A stretch of 21,077 bases of DNA. It comes from Gemmatimonadota bacterium (GTDB taxonomy: Bacteria > Gemmatimonadota > Gemmatimonadetes > Gemmatimonadales > Gemmatimonadaceae). The notes under the pieces were generated by a model. That model was given only the letters and a program-made list of their open reading frames with translations, was not told the origin of the DNA and did not search any database. The stretch's first letter is position 1; every line of letters begins with the position of its first letter. Below are positions 8,512 through 15,993 of this stretch, in pieces. Position numbers and translations under genes: made by a program. The stretch is taken from positions 1 to 21,077 of the forward strand of contig CANJOX010000010.1 in assembly GCA_947475795.1 (NCBI GenBank). Reading direction: 5' to 3'.

Positions 8512-9591
8512 TCAGGAGTGGCGGCTCGCGACGGCCCCGAGCGGCGCCGCGCTCACGAACACCTCACCGACCGGCTCGCCACGCGTGTTCCGGACCACAC
8601 GCACCGCCGCGTCACGAAGGCTCTCGGGCAGCGGTGATGGCAACGCATCGTACTCGGCCAGCATGGCCAGCACGGCGACGAGCTGCGCACGCTGCGAGCC
8701 ATCCTCGACCTTCAGCGCGAACCCGATCCCACGATCGAGAATCGCGAACGTATGGACACCCTCGGCTCCCACTTTGCACACCACGTTGCCACCGGTGGCC
8801 TCCATGAGGCGCGTGTCGAAGCGGTCACTGCCGCCCACGAGAAACGGCTGCGCGGTCATGGCATCGACGATACGCCGGCTGACCGCGTCGCCATGGCGCG
8901 ACGCATGCGCAAGACGCGCGTAGGAGAGCGCCATATTGGCCAGCGGCAACGCGAACACCGTCACGCCGCATCCGTCCACGCCAAGGCCGAGGTGCTCGGG
9001 GGCCATCCCGGCCCATGCGGCCACACTGTCGCGCGCATCGCGCTGCACGAAGTGCTCCGCCTGCTCGTACCCGGCCGTCGGCAACCCCAACAGGATCGCC
9101 CGCGCGAGCATCGCCGAATGCTTGCCGGAACAGTTGTTGTGCAGTCGCGTGGGCCGCTCACCCGACTCGCGCACGATCCGCGCCCCGCGCGCGGCGAGCG
9201 GCTCGTGCGGACCGCACGCCAAGTCCCCTTCTTCCAGACCGATGCTGGCCAGCATCGAAGCGGCCAGCGCGACGTGTTCCGGCTCGCCGCCGTGGGACGC
9301 GCACGCGAGCGCCAGCTGGCTCTCGCCCCATCCCAATCGATCGAGCCCCCCCTCGCGGACGAACGGCATGACCTGAAAGGGCTTCGCGCAGGATCGCCAC
9401 CACGTGGTGGTGTGTGCGTCGCGCGCACGCTCCAGCAACACACCATCCGCACTGACCACCGCGGCGTGCACCCGATGGCGGGATTCCACCGTGCCGCCCC
9501 GCGTCACCACCACGTCGTACGACCGTTCACGGCGCGCAGGCGCGAACACGACCGGAACGGACTCGGCGGCGTACGGACCCGGCAGCACCAT
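8512..9591 (-). CDS. L-asparaginase, type III (ReAV-like, asparaginase II family PF06089)
   Basis: Predicted to hydrolyse asparagine to aspartate and ammonia. It belongs to the beta-lactamase-like family of Rhizobium etli ReAV, not to the E. coli AnsA/AnsB type. From ATG 9591 there are 359 residues. Visible motifs: RSCAKPFQ (Ser67 and Lys70, the catalytic S-x-x-K pair), CASHGG (Ser99), NNCSGKHSAM (Cys154, Lys157) and GVDGCG (Cys208). As I recall, the Cys-Lys-Cys set binds zinc in ReAV, and the spacing here is compatible. Clear homology begins near residue 20. Upstream in-frame GTG codons at 9645 and 9678 would lengthen the protein by 18 or 29 residues; none has a good Shine-Dalgarno. It sits between the EamA transporter and the CMD-like gene. 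Confidence 0.85.
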   Translation of the reverse strand: MVLPGPYAAESVPVVFAPARRERSYDVVVTRGGTVESRHRVHAAVVSADGVLLERARDAHTTTWWRSCAKPFQVMPFVREGGLDRLGWGESQLALACASHGGEPEHVALAASMLASIGLEEGDLACGPHEPLAARGARIVRESGERPTRLHNNCSGKHSAMLARAILLGLPTAGYEQAEHFVQRDARDSVAAWAGMAPEHLGLGVDGCGVTVFALPLANMALSYARLAHASRHGDAVSRRIVDAMTAQPFLVGGSDRFDTRLMEATGGNVVCKVGAEGVHTFAILDRGIGFALKVEDGSQRAQLVAVLAMLAEYDALPSPLPESLRDAAVRVVRNTRGEPVGEVFVSAAPLGAVASRHS

Positions 9592-9701
9592 ACCGGGCAA
9601 TCGGCCATGCGATGCGCCGGAGAAAATGGATCGGGGTTCACTCACCCGTGAAAAGTAACCGGACCGCCACCCCGGCACGCAGGACGCCCGGCCTCGTCAG
9701 G

Positions 9702-10652
9702 CTACGACCGTGTGCGCCATGCGGCGAGGAGCACGCCCACCAGGACGATACCACCACCGATCAGCGTTCCCTCCCCCGGGACTTCACTGATGCCCGGCAA
9801 CAGGGCGGCTAGAACCGTGGCGCCGATGGGCTCTCCGAGCGTGGTCAGATTCACCACGAACGCCGGGAGATGGCCCAGCGCCCAGTTCATGCCCGTGTGT
9901 CCGAACAGCATGGGCCCAATCGCCAGACCGGCGAAGATGGCCAGTTCACGCGGTGGCTGCGGGACGAGCGGCTGTTGGGTGGCGAACGCCAACGCCACGC
10001 AGGTGAGAAAGGCCGCGCCGTAGGCGATAGCCACGTAGGCCCACACCCCGATGCGCAGCCTGAGCCGCCGCCCGATGAGGTAGTAGAGCGCTGCCGTCAC
10101 CGCGCCGATCAATGCCAACAGATCACCAAAGAGCGCACGGCCCCCGGTACCGCTGCCGGCGAGCGCAGCCACCACACCGGACGCGCCCCCTGGTACGTCC
10201 GCGAGCCCCACCACCAGCGCGCCCAGGACGGCCAGGATGACCCCGAGCCACTGCTGCCGGGACGGTGCCTCGCGCAGCCAGAACCCAGACACGCCGGCGA
10301 TCAGCACGGGCTGCAGGTTGACCAGCGACACCGACGCCGCCACGGTGGTGTACCGCAGCGATGCGCTCCAACTCCAAAAGTGCAGTGCCAGCAGGACCCC
10401 GCCCGATGCGGCCAGCCATGCCTCCCGACGGCTCAGGACCCGCCACTCCCGCCACGTACCCGTCACCACGAGCGCCACCGCGACGATGATCAGCGAGAGC
10501 CCGAGGCGCCACGCGACAATCACGATCGCGGCACTCTCGGAAAGCCGGATCAAGGGCGCCGCAAACGAAATGCCGACCAACGAGGCCGCCAACACGACCA
10601 GCGGAGAGCGGCTCGAGACCGTAGGGGACTCGGCAGCGGACGGAACAGCCAT
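9702..10652 (-). CDS. EamA/DMT-family transporter (10 TM)
   Basis: An inner-membrane drug/metabolite transporter-type permease of 316 residues. The sequence is a series of about ten hydrophobic helices in two EamA halves (about 15-145 and 170-312). The first half includes APLIRLSESAA and LRYTTVAASVSLVNLQPV; the second includes NWALGHLPAFVVNLTTLGEPIGA, the family's characteristic helix with the small-residue/proline pattern. The ATG at 10652 is well placed, without a strong Shine-Dalgarno. It is divergent from hldE across 71 bases and is followed by the asparaginase gene. A role in amino-acid efflux would fit that neighbour, but this is inference. Substrate unknown. Confidence 0.88.
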   Translation of the reverse strand: MAVPSAAESPTVSSRSPLVVLAASLVGISFAAPLIRLSESAAIVIVAWRLGLSLIIVAVALVVTGTWREWRVLSRREAWLAASGGVLLALHFWSWSASLRYTTVAASVSLVNLQPVLIAGVSGFWLREAPSRQQWLGVILAVLGALVVGLADVPGGASGVVAALAGSGTGGRALFGDLLALIGAVTAALYYLIGRRLRLRIGVWAYVAIAYGAAFLTCVALAFATQQPLVPQPPRELAIFAGLAIGPMLFGHTGMNWALGHLPAFVVNLTTLGEPIGATVLAALLPGISEVPGEGTLIGGGIVLVGVLLAAWRTRS

Positions 10653-10692
10653 GGCGACAGAAGGGGGTCCGGGAAGTCAGCCAACCGGTGAC

Positions 10693-10717
10693 GAAGCTAA
10701 TCAGTCGCGCTAGCTTC
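10693..10717. repeat. 7-bp inverted repeat in the divergent transporter/hldE intergenic region
   Basis: GAAGCTA (10693-10699) and TAGCTTC (10711-10717) form a perfect inverted repeat with an 11-base spacer. It lies in the 71 bases between the divergent transporter and hldE starts and ends six bases before the hldE ATG. It could be an operator or a small hairpin over the start region of hldE; no regulator gene is adjacent. Confidence 0.4.
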
Positions 10718-10723
10718 CCCGCC

Positions 10724-11719
10724 ATGACGCCCACCATATCTCGCGCGCGCCTCGAGGCACTGCTGGCGAAGGCCGCCGACCAGCATGTGGTCATTATCGG
10801 CGACGCGATGCTCGACGTGTACCTGCGCGGCGACGTCGACCGGATCTCTCCCGAAGCGCCGGTGCCGGTGGTGCGTGTCCGCGATCGAAAGCTGGCACTC
10901 GGTGGCGCCGCCAACGTGGCCCAGAACGTCGCCGCCCTCGGCGCGGGATGTGACCTCGTCGCCGTCGTGGGTGACGATGCGCCCGGTCGCGCGCTGCGCG
11001 AGCACCTCGAAGCAGGTCGCATGGAGTCGCGATCGCTGGTCACGGTCGAGCGCCCCACGACCACGAAGACGCGGGTGATGGCACGGTCGCAGCAGCTGGT
11101 CCGGTTCGACGAAGAGGACGACGCCGATCTCGGCGCGGCCGATGTCGCACGGGTCCTCACCGCCATCGAGCGGGCACTGCCCCAGGCCACCGCCCTCGTG
11201 TTCGAGGACTACAATAAGGGCGTGCTCGTCCCCGCTGTGATCGAGGGCGCCATCGCCCTGGCTCGCCGCCGGTCGCTTCCCATCGTCGTGGATCCCAAGT
11301 TCCGGAACTTCTTCGCGTACCGCGGCGCCACCGTGTTCAAGCCGAACCGGCGCGAACTCGAAAGCGCCCTCGGGGCCGCGGTCGACCTCGAGCATCCGGC
11401 AGCCCTGCCCGACACTTTTGCGCGCCTGGGGGTTGAGCACCTGCTCCTGACGCTGGGTGAACGCGGCATGGCGCTGATTTCGGCCGATGGGCTCGTGCAT
11501 CGCGTGCCGACCACGGCACGGGAGGTGTACGATGTGGTCGGCGCCGGTGACACCGTGACGGCCTATCTGGCGACCATGCTGTCGGCGGGAGCCACCGCCC
11601 TCGAAGCCTCGGTCGTCGCAAACTTCGCCGCCGGTGTGGAAGTCGGAAAGCTTGGCGCGGCAACCGTGACACCGGCCGAGGTTCTCGACGCATTCGACCG
11701 GCACGTCGCCGACGCTTGA
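10724..11719 (+). CDS. hldE: D-glycero-beta-D-manno-heptose-7-phosphate kinase (HldE domain I / RfaE1)
   Basis: A PfkB-fold sugar kinase that phosphorylates D-glycero-D-manno-heptose 7-phosphate at C1 on the way to ADP-heptose. It has 331 residues. Motifs: GDAMLDVYLRG (26-36), DRISPEAPVPV (39-49, characteristic of this heptose kinase), GGAANVAQN (60-68), a DPKFRNF segment, FKPNRRE, and GAGDTVTAYLA with Asp276 as catalytic base. The protein ends after the kinase domain. The adenylyltransferase domain present in E. coli HldE is missing, so a separate RfaE2/HldC protein must exist elsewhere. The ATG at 10724 fits the family; a GTG at 10688 would add 12 unlike residues. It is one of the few plus-strand genes. 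gmhA, the first pathway step, lies 6.4 kb away. Confidence 0.92.
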   Translation: MTPTISRARLEALLAKAADQHVVIIGDAMLDVYLRGDVDRISPEAPVPVVRVRDRKLALGGAANVAQNVAALGAGCDLVAVVGDDAPGRALREHLEAGRMESRSLVTVERPTTTKTRVMARSQQLVRFDEEDDADLGAADVARVLTAIERALPQATALVFEDYNKGVLVPAVIEGAIALARRRSLPIVVDPKFRNFFAYRGATVFKPNRRELESALGAAVDLEHPAALPDTFARLGVEHLLLTLGERGMALISADGLVHRVPTTAREVYDVVGAGDTVTAYLATMLSAGATALEASVVANFAAGVEVGKLGAATVTPAEVLDAFDRHVADA

Positions 11720-11759
11720 CGTACATTGTCCGTGGCGGCACCAGCGGTTGCCCGTGTTC

Positions 11760-11833
11760 GGTCCGGTAGCTTAGTCGGTTAAAGCGCTCGACTCATAATC
11801 GAAGGATCGTGGGTTCAAGTCCCACCCGGACCA
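11760..11833 (+). tRNA. tRNA with CAT anticodon, probably tRNA-Ile2 (lysidine type)
   Basis: A 74-base cloverleaf: acceptor GGTCCGG pairs with CCGGACC, D arm GCTT/AAGC, anticodon loop CTCATAA with anticodon CAT at 11794-11796, T arm GTGGG/CCCAC around TTCAAGT. CCA is not encoded. It is not an initiator: the anticodon stem lacks the three G-C pairs and position 1 pairs with 72. The core CGACTCATAATCG equals that of E. coli tRNA-Ile2, and the acceptor has C4-G69 and C5-G68, which I recall as TilS determinants, so Ile2 is favoured over elongator Met. The first anticodon-stem pair (27-43) is C-A. Confidence 0.9.
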
Positions 11834-11954
11834 TACGACTCGGTGTCAGAGACCGAGGCAAGTGTTATTCGCGGCGCGGAGGGGCTTCCCACCGCACGCA
11901 CCCTCCGTTACGTTTTCGATCCGAGTCGCAAGTGATCGCGATCTCGACAGTGTC
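11834..11954 (+). other. Spacer between the two tRNA genes, with inverted repeats
   Basis: This 121-base spacer contains a small hairpin, CTCGGT/ACCGAG (11839-11844 and 11852-11857), just after the first tRNA, and a longer-range inverted repeat, CGACTCGG (11836-11843) with CCGAGTCG (11921-11928). The two alternatives share bases and would be mutually exclusive. I see no coding sequence and no clear promoter. Confidence 0.35.
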
Positions 11955-12028
11955 GGGCGTGTAGCTCAGCTGGTTAGAGCGCTGCTTTCACACAGCAGAG
12001 GTCCGGGGTTCGAGTCCCTGCACGCCCA
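11955..12028 (+). tRNA. tRNA-Val(CAC)
   Basis: A 74-base cloverleaf: acceptor GGGCGTG with CACGCCC, D arm GCTC/GAGC, anticodon stem CTGCT/AGCAG with loop TTCACAC and anticodon CAC at 11989-11991, T arm CGGGG/CCCTG around TTCGAGT. It decodes GUG, a frequent valine codon at this GC content. CCA is not encoded. The gene is followed after 12 bases by a strong hairpin. Confidence 0.96.
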
Positions 12029-12040
12029 CTGAATCAAACG

Positions 12041-12072
12041 AACGGCCGACCATCTCCTGATGGTCGGCCGTT
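12041..12072. terminator. Bidirectional hairpin terminator between tRNA-Val and hflX
   Basis: A perfect 13-bp stem, AACGGCCGACCAT (12041-12053) with its complement (12060-12072), and a six-base loop. It lies between the convergent ends of tRNA-Val (plus strand) and hflX (minus strand). The plus strand continues TGTG and the minus strand CGTTTG, so the U-run is weak on both sides. Position and stability still suggest a shared terminator. Confidence 0.7.
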
Positions 12073-12092
12073 TGTGCATGTGCCCATGTGTT

Positions 12093-13394
12093 TCAGTGCA
12101 CGTCGGCCGGCCTGAGCCGCTCCGCTCCCCGCGCAACGCCCTGCACCACCCTGATGCGCGACCCGCTTTGGCGGATGCGTCCGATGGTCCGTTCGTCGAG
12201 CCGGGCCCGAATCACGATCACATCCTCGTCGGTCTGCTGATCAAGCACCTCACCATCGCGATGGATCTCCGCGAGCAGCCTGCCATTGGCCGCCGGCACG
12301 CGCACTTCCAAGATCGGACGCTGGTTCCGCAGGCTGTCGAGCAACGCCGTACGCAGCACATCGAGTCCCCCCTCTGCGAGCGCCGACACGAACAGGGAAT
12401 TGGGCATGATGTTGGCAACCCGCTGCCGCACGGCCGTCGCCTGCTCATCCGGCAGCGCATCCATCTTGTTCATGATGTAGAGCATCGGCTGGTCGGATAA
12501 GCCGAGGTCGGCCAGCACGGCGTCGACCACGTCGCGCTGCTCCTCCCAGACGGCGTGGCTCGCATCGATCACATGCAGAAGCAAGTCGGCTTCGCGGGCC
12601 TCGGACAGCGTGGCCCGGAACGACGCGACGAGATGGTGTGGCAGCTTGCGGATGAAGCCCACCGTGTCCGTGAGCAGCACCGAGTAGCCATCCCCCACCT
12701 CAACCTCGCGGGTGAGCGGATCGAGCGTCGCGAAGAGCCGATCCTCCACGAACACCTGCTGATCGCCGGCCATCTGCCGCAGGATGGATGACTTGCCGGC
12801 GTTGGTGTAGCCCACCAGCGCCACCCGATACTGAGACTTGCGCTGCTCCCGCTGGATCTCGCGGGCGCGCTCCACGTCGGTGAGTCGCTCCTTGAGTACA
12901 CGAATGCGGTGCTGAATCAGGCGGCGGTCGGTTTCCAGCTGCGTCTCACCTGGCCCGCGCATACCGATGCCGCCGCGCATCTTCTCAAGGTGGGTCCACA
13001 TGCGGGTCAGCCGCGGCAGCAGATACTGCAACTGCGCGAGCTCGACCTGCATCCGGGCCTCGCTCGACCGGGCACGCGTGGCGAAAATGTCGAGGATCAG
13101 TTCGGCACGGTCCATCACGCGCGTCCCGACGATCACCTCGACGTTCTTGGCCTGCGCTGGCGTGAGTTCGTCGTCGAAAATCACGAGCGTCGCACCGAGT
13201 TCCTTGATGCGCAGCTTCAGCTCTTCAACCTTGCCGCTGCCCAGATAGGTGGCCGGATGCGGACGATCGAGCGCCTGAATCAGCGTGCCCACCACCACGG
13301 CACCGGCGGTATCGGCCAGCCGCGCCAATTCGTCGAGATGCTCGTCAGCCTGATGACGGGCATTGCCGCGCTTCGACGGTGCGCTGACGAGCAC
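12093..13394 (-). CDS. hflX: Ribosome-associated GTPase HflX
   Basis: A GTPase that binds the 50S subunit, splits stalled ribosomes and aids rescue after heat or antibiotic stress. From GTG 13394 there are 433 residues. An N-terminal HflX domain (about 10-140, with HPATYLGSGKVEELK) is followed by the signature GGIGMRGPGETQLETDRR, then the G domain: G1 GYTNAGKS (195-202), G3 DTVGF (243-247), G4 NKMD (309-312), G5 SAL. A C-terminal domain completes it. The GTG has no Shine-Dalgarno and begins inside the conserved ERAVLV segment. The frame stays open upstream to a TAG at 13448 with plausible family-like residues but no ATG, GTG or TTG; an ATC at 13439 is the odd candidate. It ends at a shared terminator. 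Confidence 0.94.
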   Translation of the reverse strand: MLVSAPSKRGNARHQADEHLDELARLADTAGAVVVGTLIQALDRPHPATYLGSGKVEELKLRIKELGATLVIFDDELTPAQAKNVEVIVGTRVMDRAELILDIFATRARSSEARMQVELAQLQYLLPRLTRMWTHLEKMRGGIGMRGPGETQLETDRRLIQHRIRVLKERLTDVERAREIQREQRKSQYRVALVGYTNAGKSSILRQMAGDQQVFVEDRLFATLDPLTREVEVGDGYSVLLTDTVGFIRKLPHHLVASFRATLSEAREADLLLHVIDASHAVWEEQRDVVDAVLADLGLSDQPMLYIMNKMDALPDEQATAVRQRVANIMPNSLFVSALAEGGLDVLRTALLDSLRNQRPILEVRVPAANGRLLAEIHRDGEVLDQQTDEDVIVIRARLDERTIGRIRQSGSRIRVVQGVARGAERLRPADVH

Positions 13395-13495
13395 CGCGCG
13401 CTCGATGGGCGGCGTGAGGGAGATGATCTCGCGACTGATGTGCGGCTACCTGACAGAGAGGACTACAAAATGTGCGATCGACACGCCGACCTTCA

Positions 13496-13990
13496 TCAAC
13501 GCCCTTTACCGGACACCGAAGAGTACCGGCCGGTCTGGTCGTACGGTCTCGTGAAGTTGCCGAGTGGTGTGGCCACGGTGAAATCACCACGCACACGGTA
13601 GTTCACCGTTCCCGACATGAGCAGTGAACGCCCCGCCGCCCCCAGACCGGCATACGTGAAACGTACCGGCAGGCGCACGATCGAGGAGTCCTTTTCCGGC
13701 ACAACGAAGCGGCCGGCCAGCGCCCCCTCACCAAGCTTCACGGAATCGACGTCCACCTGGTACGTCATTGCAAGCGCATTGAGGGCGTAGCCGTTGGGAT
13801 TGTGGACCGACAGCACCACATCGACGCTGCCACCCGACAGGCCGAGTCCGGTCACGGCGAACTCGCGCAGCGTCACGACCGGCTCCCGGAACGCGGCCCG
13901 CCCAAGGCTCGCGCAGGCAGTACCCGCGGTCGCCAGCACCGCGACCGCTCCCGCCGTCATCCCCCGCCGCACCGACTTCGACCAGCCCAT
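13496..13990 (-). CDS. LEA14-like (WHy domain) envelope protein
   Basis: A 164-residue protein with a basic N-terminus and a hydrophobic stretch (about 11-25) ending in ATAGTACASL. This looks like a Sec signal; the cysteine in TAC could be lipidated, but the -3 position is Gly, so the lipobox is weak. The rest resembles LEA type 2 / WHy domains: VTLREFAVTGLGLSGGSVDVVLSVHNPN, where the N-P-N after alternating hydrophobics is typical, then a beta-rich part. Such proteins are thought to help in desiccation or stress stability. The ATG at 13990 is preceded by AAGGAG at five bases, which fixes the start. It is downstream of rarA by about 90 bases and upstream of hflX. Confidence 0.75.
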   Translation of the reverse strand: MGWSKSVRRGMTAGAVAVLATAGTACASLGRAAFREPVVTLREFAVTGLGLSGGSVDVVLSVHNPNGYALNALAMTYQVDVDSVKLGEGALAGRFVVPEKDSSIVRLPVRFTYAGLGAAGRSLLMSGTVNYRVRGDFTVATPLGNFTRPYDQTGRYSSVSGKGR

Positions 13991-14081
13991 CACGTCTCCT
14001 TGCAGATGAAATGTCACGTCCGGCATGAGGCGCCCGCGATGGTACCCGTCAGGGCACCCGAGTTCCGTCATCCGACGCCAA

Positions 14082-15398
14082 TCACTCGGTTACCGGCGGC
14101 CCACCCCGCTCAGCCCACCACGCGAGCCGCTTCGCGATCTGCCGCTCTTCACCGACAGATAACGGATGATAGTAGGTGCGCCCCTGTAGCTCCGGGGGCT
14201 GATACGGCTGGGCCACGAACGCCCCCGGATGATCGTGCGGATACTCGTATGGCACACGGCGTTCGGGATCAGCCCGCAGGTGCATCTCGGAGTTGAGCAG
14301 GTGCGCCGGCACCGGGGTGGAGGGCGTCCCGGCGGCCGCTTCGCGAGCCGCCGCCCACGCCAGATACAAGCGATTCGACTTCGGCGCGACGGCGCAGTAG
14401 ACCGCCGCCTGCGCCACGGCGCGCTCGCCCTCGGCGGGACCGAGACGGCGGAACGTCTCCCATGCCGTCATCACCACGCCGACGGCCTGTGGATCGGCCA
14501 GCCCGATATCCTCGGTGGCCATCGCCGCCAGTCGGCGTAGGAAGATCTGCGCGTCTTCCCCGGCCTGCAGCCCCCGGGCGAGCCAATAGAGCACCGCGTG
14601 CGGGTCACTGCCACGGAGCGACTTGTGGAAGGCCGACAGGATCGCGTTGCGGTCGATGTCCACGCGGTCGTAACTCACGACACGCGTGCCGAGGGCATCC
14701 GCCAGCGCCTCGCACGTGAGTGAGGCGCCCGTCGGCAGCACCTGCGCGACCGCCTCAAGCGCCCCAAGGGCCCGACGCGCATCACCGTCGGTCTGCTCGG
14801 CCAGCCATCGCAGCGTGTCATGGTCCGCCTGCAGCCGCTGCCCGCCAAGCCCACGGGTCGCATCCGTCAACGCCCGCGCGCACACGGCCACGACATCGGC
14901 CTGCGGCAGGGGGCGGAGCGCGTAAATCCGCGACCGCGACAGCAGCGCGCCCACGACGGCGAACGCCGGCACTTCGGTGGTCGCACCGCATAGCGTGATG
15001 ACCCCGTTCTCCACGTGCGGCAGCAAAGCGTCCTGCTGCGACTTCGCCCAGCGATGAATCTCGTCGATCACGACCAGCGTGCGTCGTCCTTCAAAATTGC
15101 GTCGCTTCTCGGCTTCCCCGACAATTTCCCGGAGACGCGGGATGCCGTCAGTCACGGCGTTGAGGACGACCACTGTCTGCTGGGTGTACCGGCCGATCAA
15201 GCTCGCAATGGTGGTCTTGCCCGTCCCGCTCGGCCCGGTCAGGATCACACTGCCGATCGTGCCGTTTCGGATGGCGTCGCCCAGCGGCCGGCCGGCGGCC
15301 AGCAAATGCTGCTGCCCCACCACGTCCTCGAGACGCTCGGGGCGCATCCGCGCGGCGAGGGGCTCCGGCGCACTCGCGCCGAACAGCGTCGCGCTCAC
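14082..15398 (-). CDS. rarA: Replication-associated recombination protein RarA (MgsA)
   Basis: An AAA+ ATPase related to clamp loaders and Werner-interacting protein, acting at stalled replication forks with SSB. From GTG 15398 there are 438 residues. The N-terminus LAARMRPERLEDVVGQQHLL is characteristic. Walker A is GPSGTGKT (55-62) and Walker B VVIDEIH (109-115), followed by SQQDALLPHVENG and a GATTEVPAF sensor region; the family usually reads GATTENPSF. The C-terminal MgsA/RarA tetramerisation domain includes KSLRGSDPHAVLYWLARGLQAGED, AMATEDIGLADPQA and PYEYPHDH. The start is set by homology: upstream in-frame sequence is shadow of the neighbouring gene. About 40 bases separate it from the upstream unknown gene. 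Confidence 0.95.
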   Translation of the reverse strand: MSATLFGASAPEPLAARMRPERLEDVVGQQHLLAAGRPLGDAIRNGTIGSVILTGPSGTGKTTIASLIGRYTQQTVVVLNAVTDGIPRLREIVGEAEKRRNFEGRRTLVVIDEIHRWAKSQQDALLPHVENGVITLCGATTEVPAFAVVGALLSRSRIYALRPLPQADVVAVCARALTDATRGLGGQRLQADHDTLRWLAEQTDGDARRALGALEAVAQVLPTGASLTCEALADALGTRVVSYDRVDIDRNAILSAFHKSLRGSDPHAVLYWLARGLQAGEDAQIFLRRLAAMATEDIGLADPQAVGVVMTAWETFRRLGPAEGERAVAQAAVYCAVAPKSNRLYLAWAAAREAAAGTPSTPVPAHLLNSEMHLRADPERRVPYEYPHDHPGAFVAQPYQPPELQGRTYYHPLSVGEERQIAKRLAWWAERGGPPVTE

Positions 15399-15438
15399 AA
15401 CACGCCCGTGGTGCGCGGATGGGCCAGCCGGACACCGG

Positions 15439-15993
15439 TCATTGCGCGCCCGCCAGTCCGAGCCGGGACGCGGTCGCCCGGAGCGCCACATCGAGATCAG
15501 GACACGGGACCAACGCCGTCCGTGAGGGCGTCCACACAACGGCCGGAGGCGTGCCCCGCTCCGTCAGCCCCATCCCGTCGAGGAGAAAGAACCACCGATC
15601 CGAGCGCGCGTACGCGACCAGCAGCAACTCGGGCGTCAGCGACAGTTGGTCGTCCGGGGTAAACACAGTGACCTCGACCCCACCACAGGTGGCCAGCAGA
15701 AATCGCAGGCGGCCGAGGGCGTCGCGCACGTCGGGCAACGCGACATCGTTCCCGACCCACACGGCCCCCGTCCTGACATCCGTGATGCGGACATCGACGG
15801 CGGGATCGAGGTGGACCGCCAAGGCGTGCAGCAGGTCGACAACGCGCTCCGAGGACGCCCCGATGCGCGCCGTGTATACCACGCCATCCGTCGTCGCGAC
15901 AAACCAGTCGGCCGCCGGACGGAACCGGTCGGACCGATCGCCCTCGATGGGTGAGTACGCGGAACGATCGCCCGCCGCCAGCATTCCGGTCAC
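15439..15993 (-). CDS. Conserved-looking protein of unknown function between cca and rarA
   Basis: A 184-residue protein I do not recognise. Its GTG start overlaps the cca stop as GTGA, so it is translationally coupled to cca; rarA follows about 40 bases later. There is no signal peptide, membrane helix, or recognised metal or nucleotide motif. The sequence alternates short hydrophobic strands and helices (DWFVATTDGVVYTARIG, then VDLLHALAVHLDP, LGRLRFLLATCGGVEVTVF, LLLVAYARSDRWFFLLDGMG), which suggests a compact alpha/beta cytosolic protein. Its codon use is high-GC like the neighbours, so transfer is not suspected. The operon suggests a role near RNA or DNA maintenance, but this is only context. 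Confidence 0.8.
   Translation of the reverse strand: MTGMLAAGDRSAYSPIEGDRSDRFRPAADWFVATTDGVVYTARIGASSERVVDLLHALAVHLDPAVDVRITDVRTGAVWVGNDVALPDVRDALGRLRFLLATCGGVEVTVFTPDDQLSLTPELLLVAYARSDRWFFLLDGMGLTERGTPPAVVWTPSRTALVPCPDLDVALRATASRLGLAGAQ

Noticed and set aside
11760..11833. Initiator tRNA-fMet
   Set aside because: The three G-C pairs of the anticodon stem and the unpaired 1-72 position are absent.
15399..15539. Upstream extension of rarA by 47 codons
   Set aside because: It runs into the preceding unknown gene and has no homology; the family N-terminus starts just after GTG 15398.
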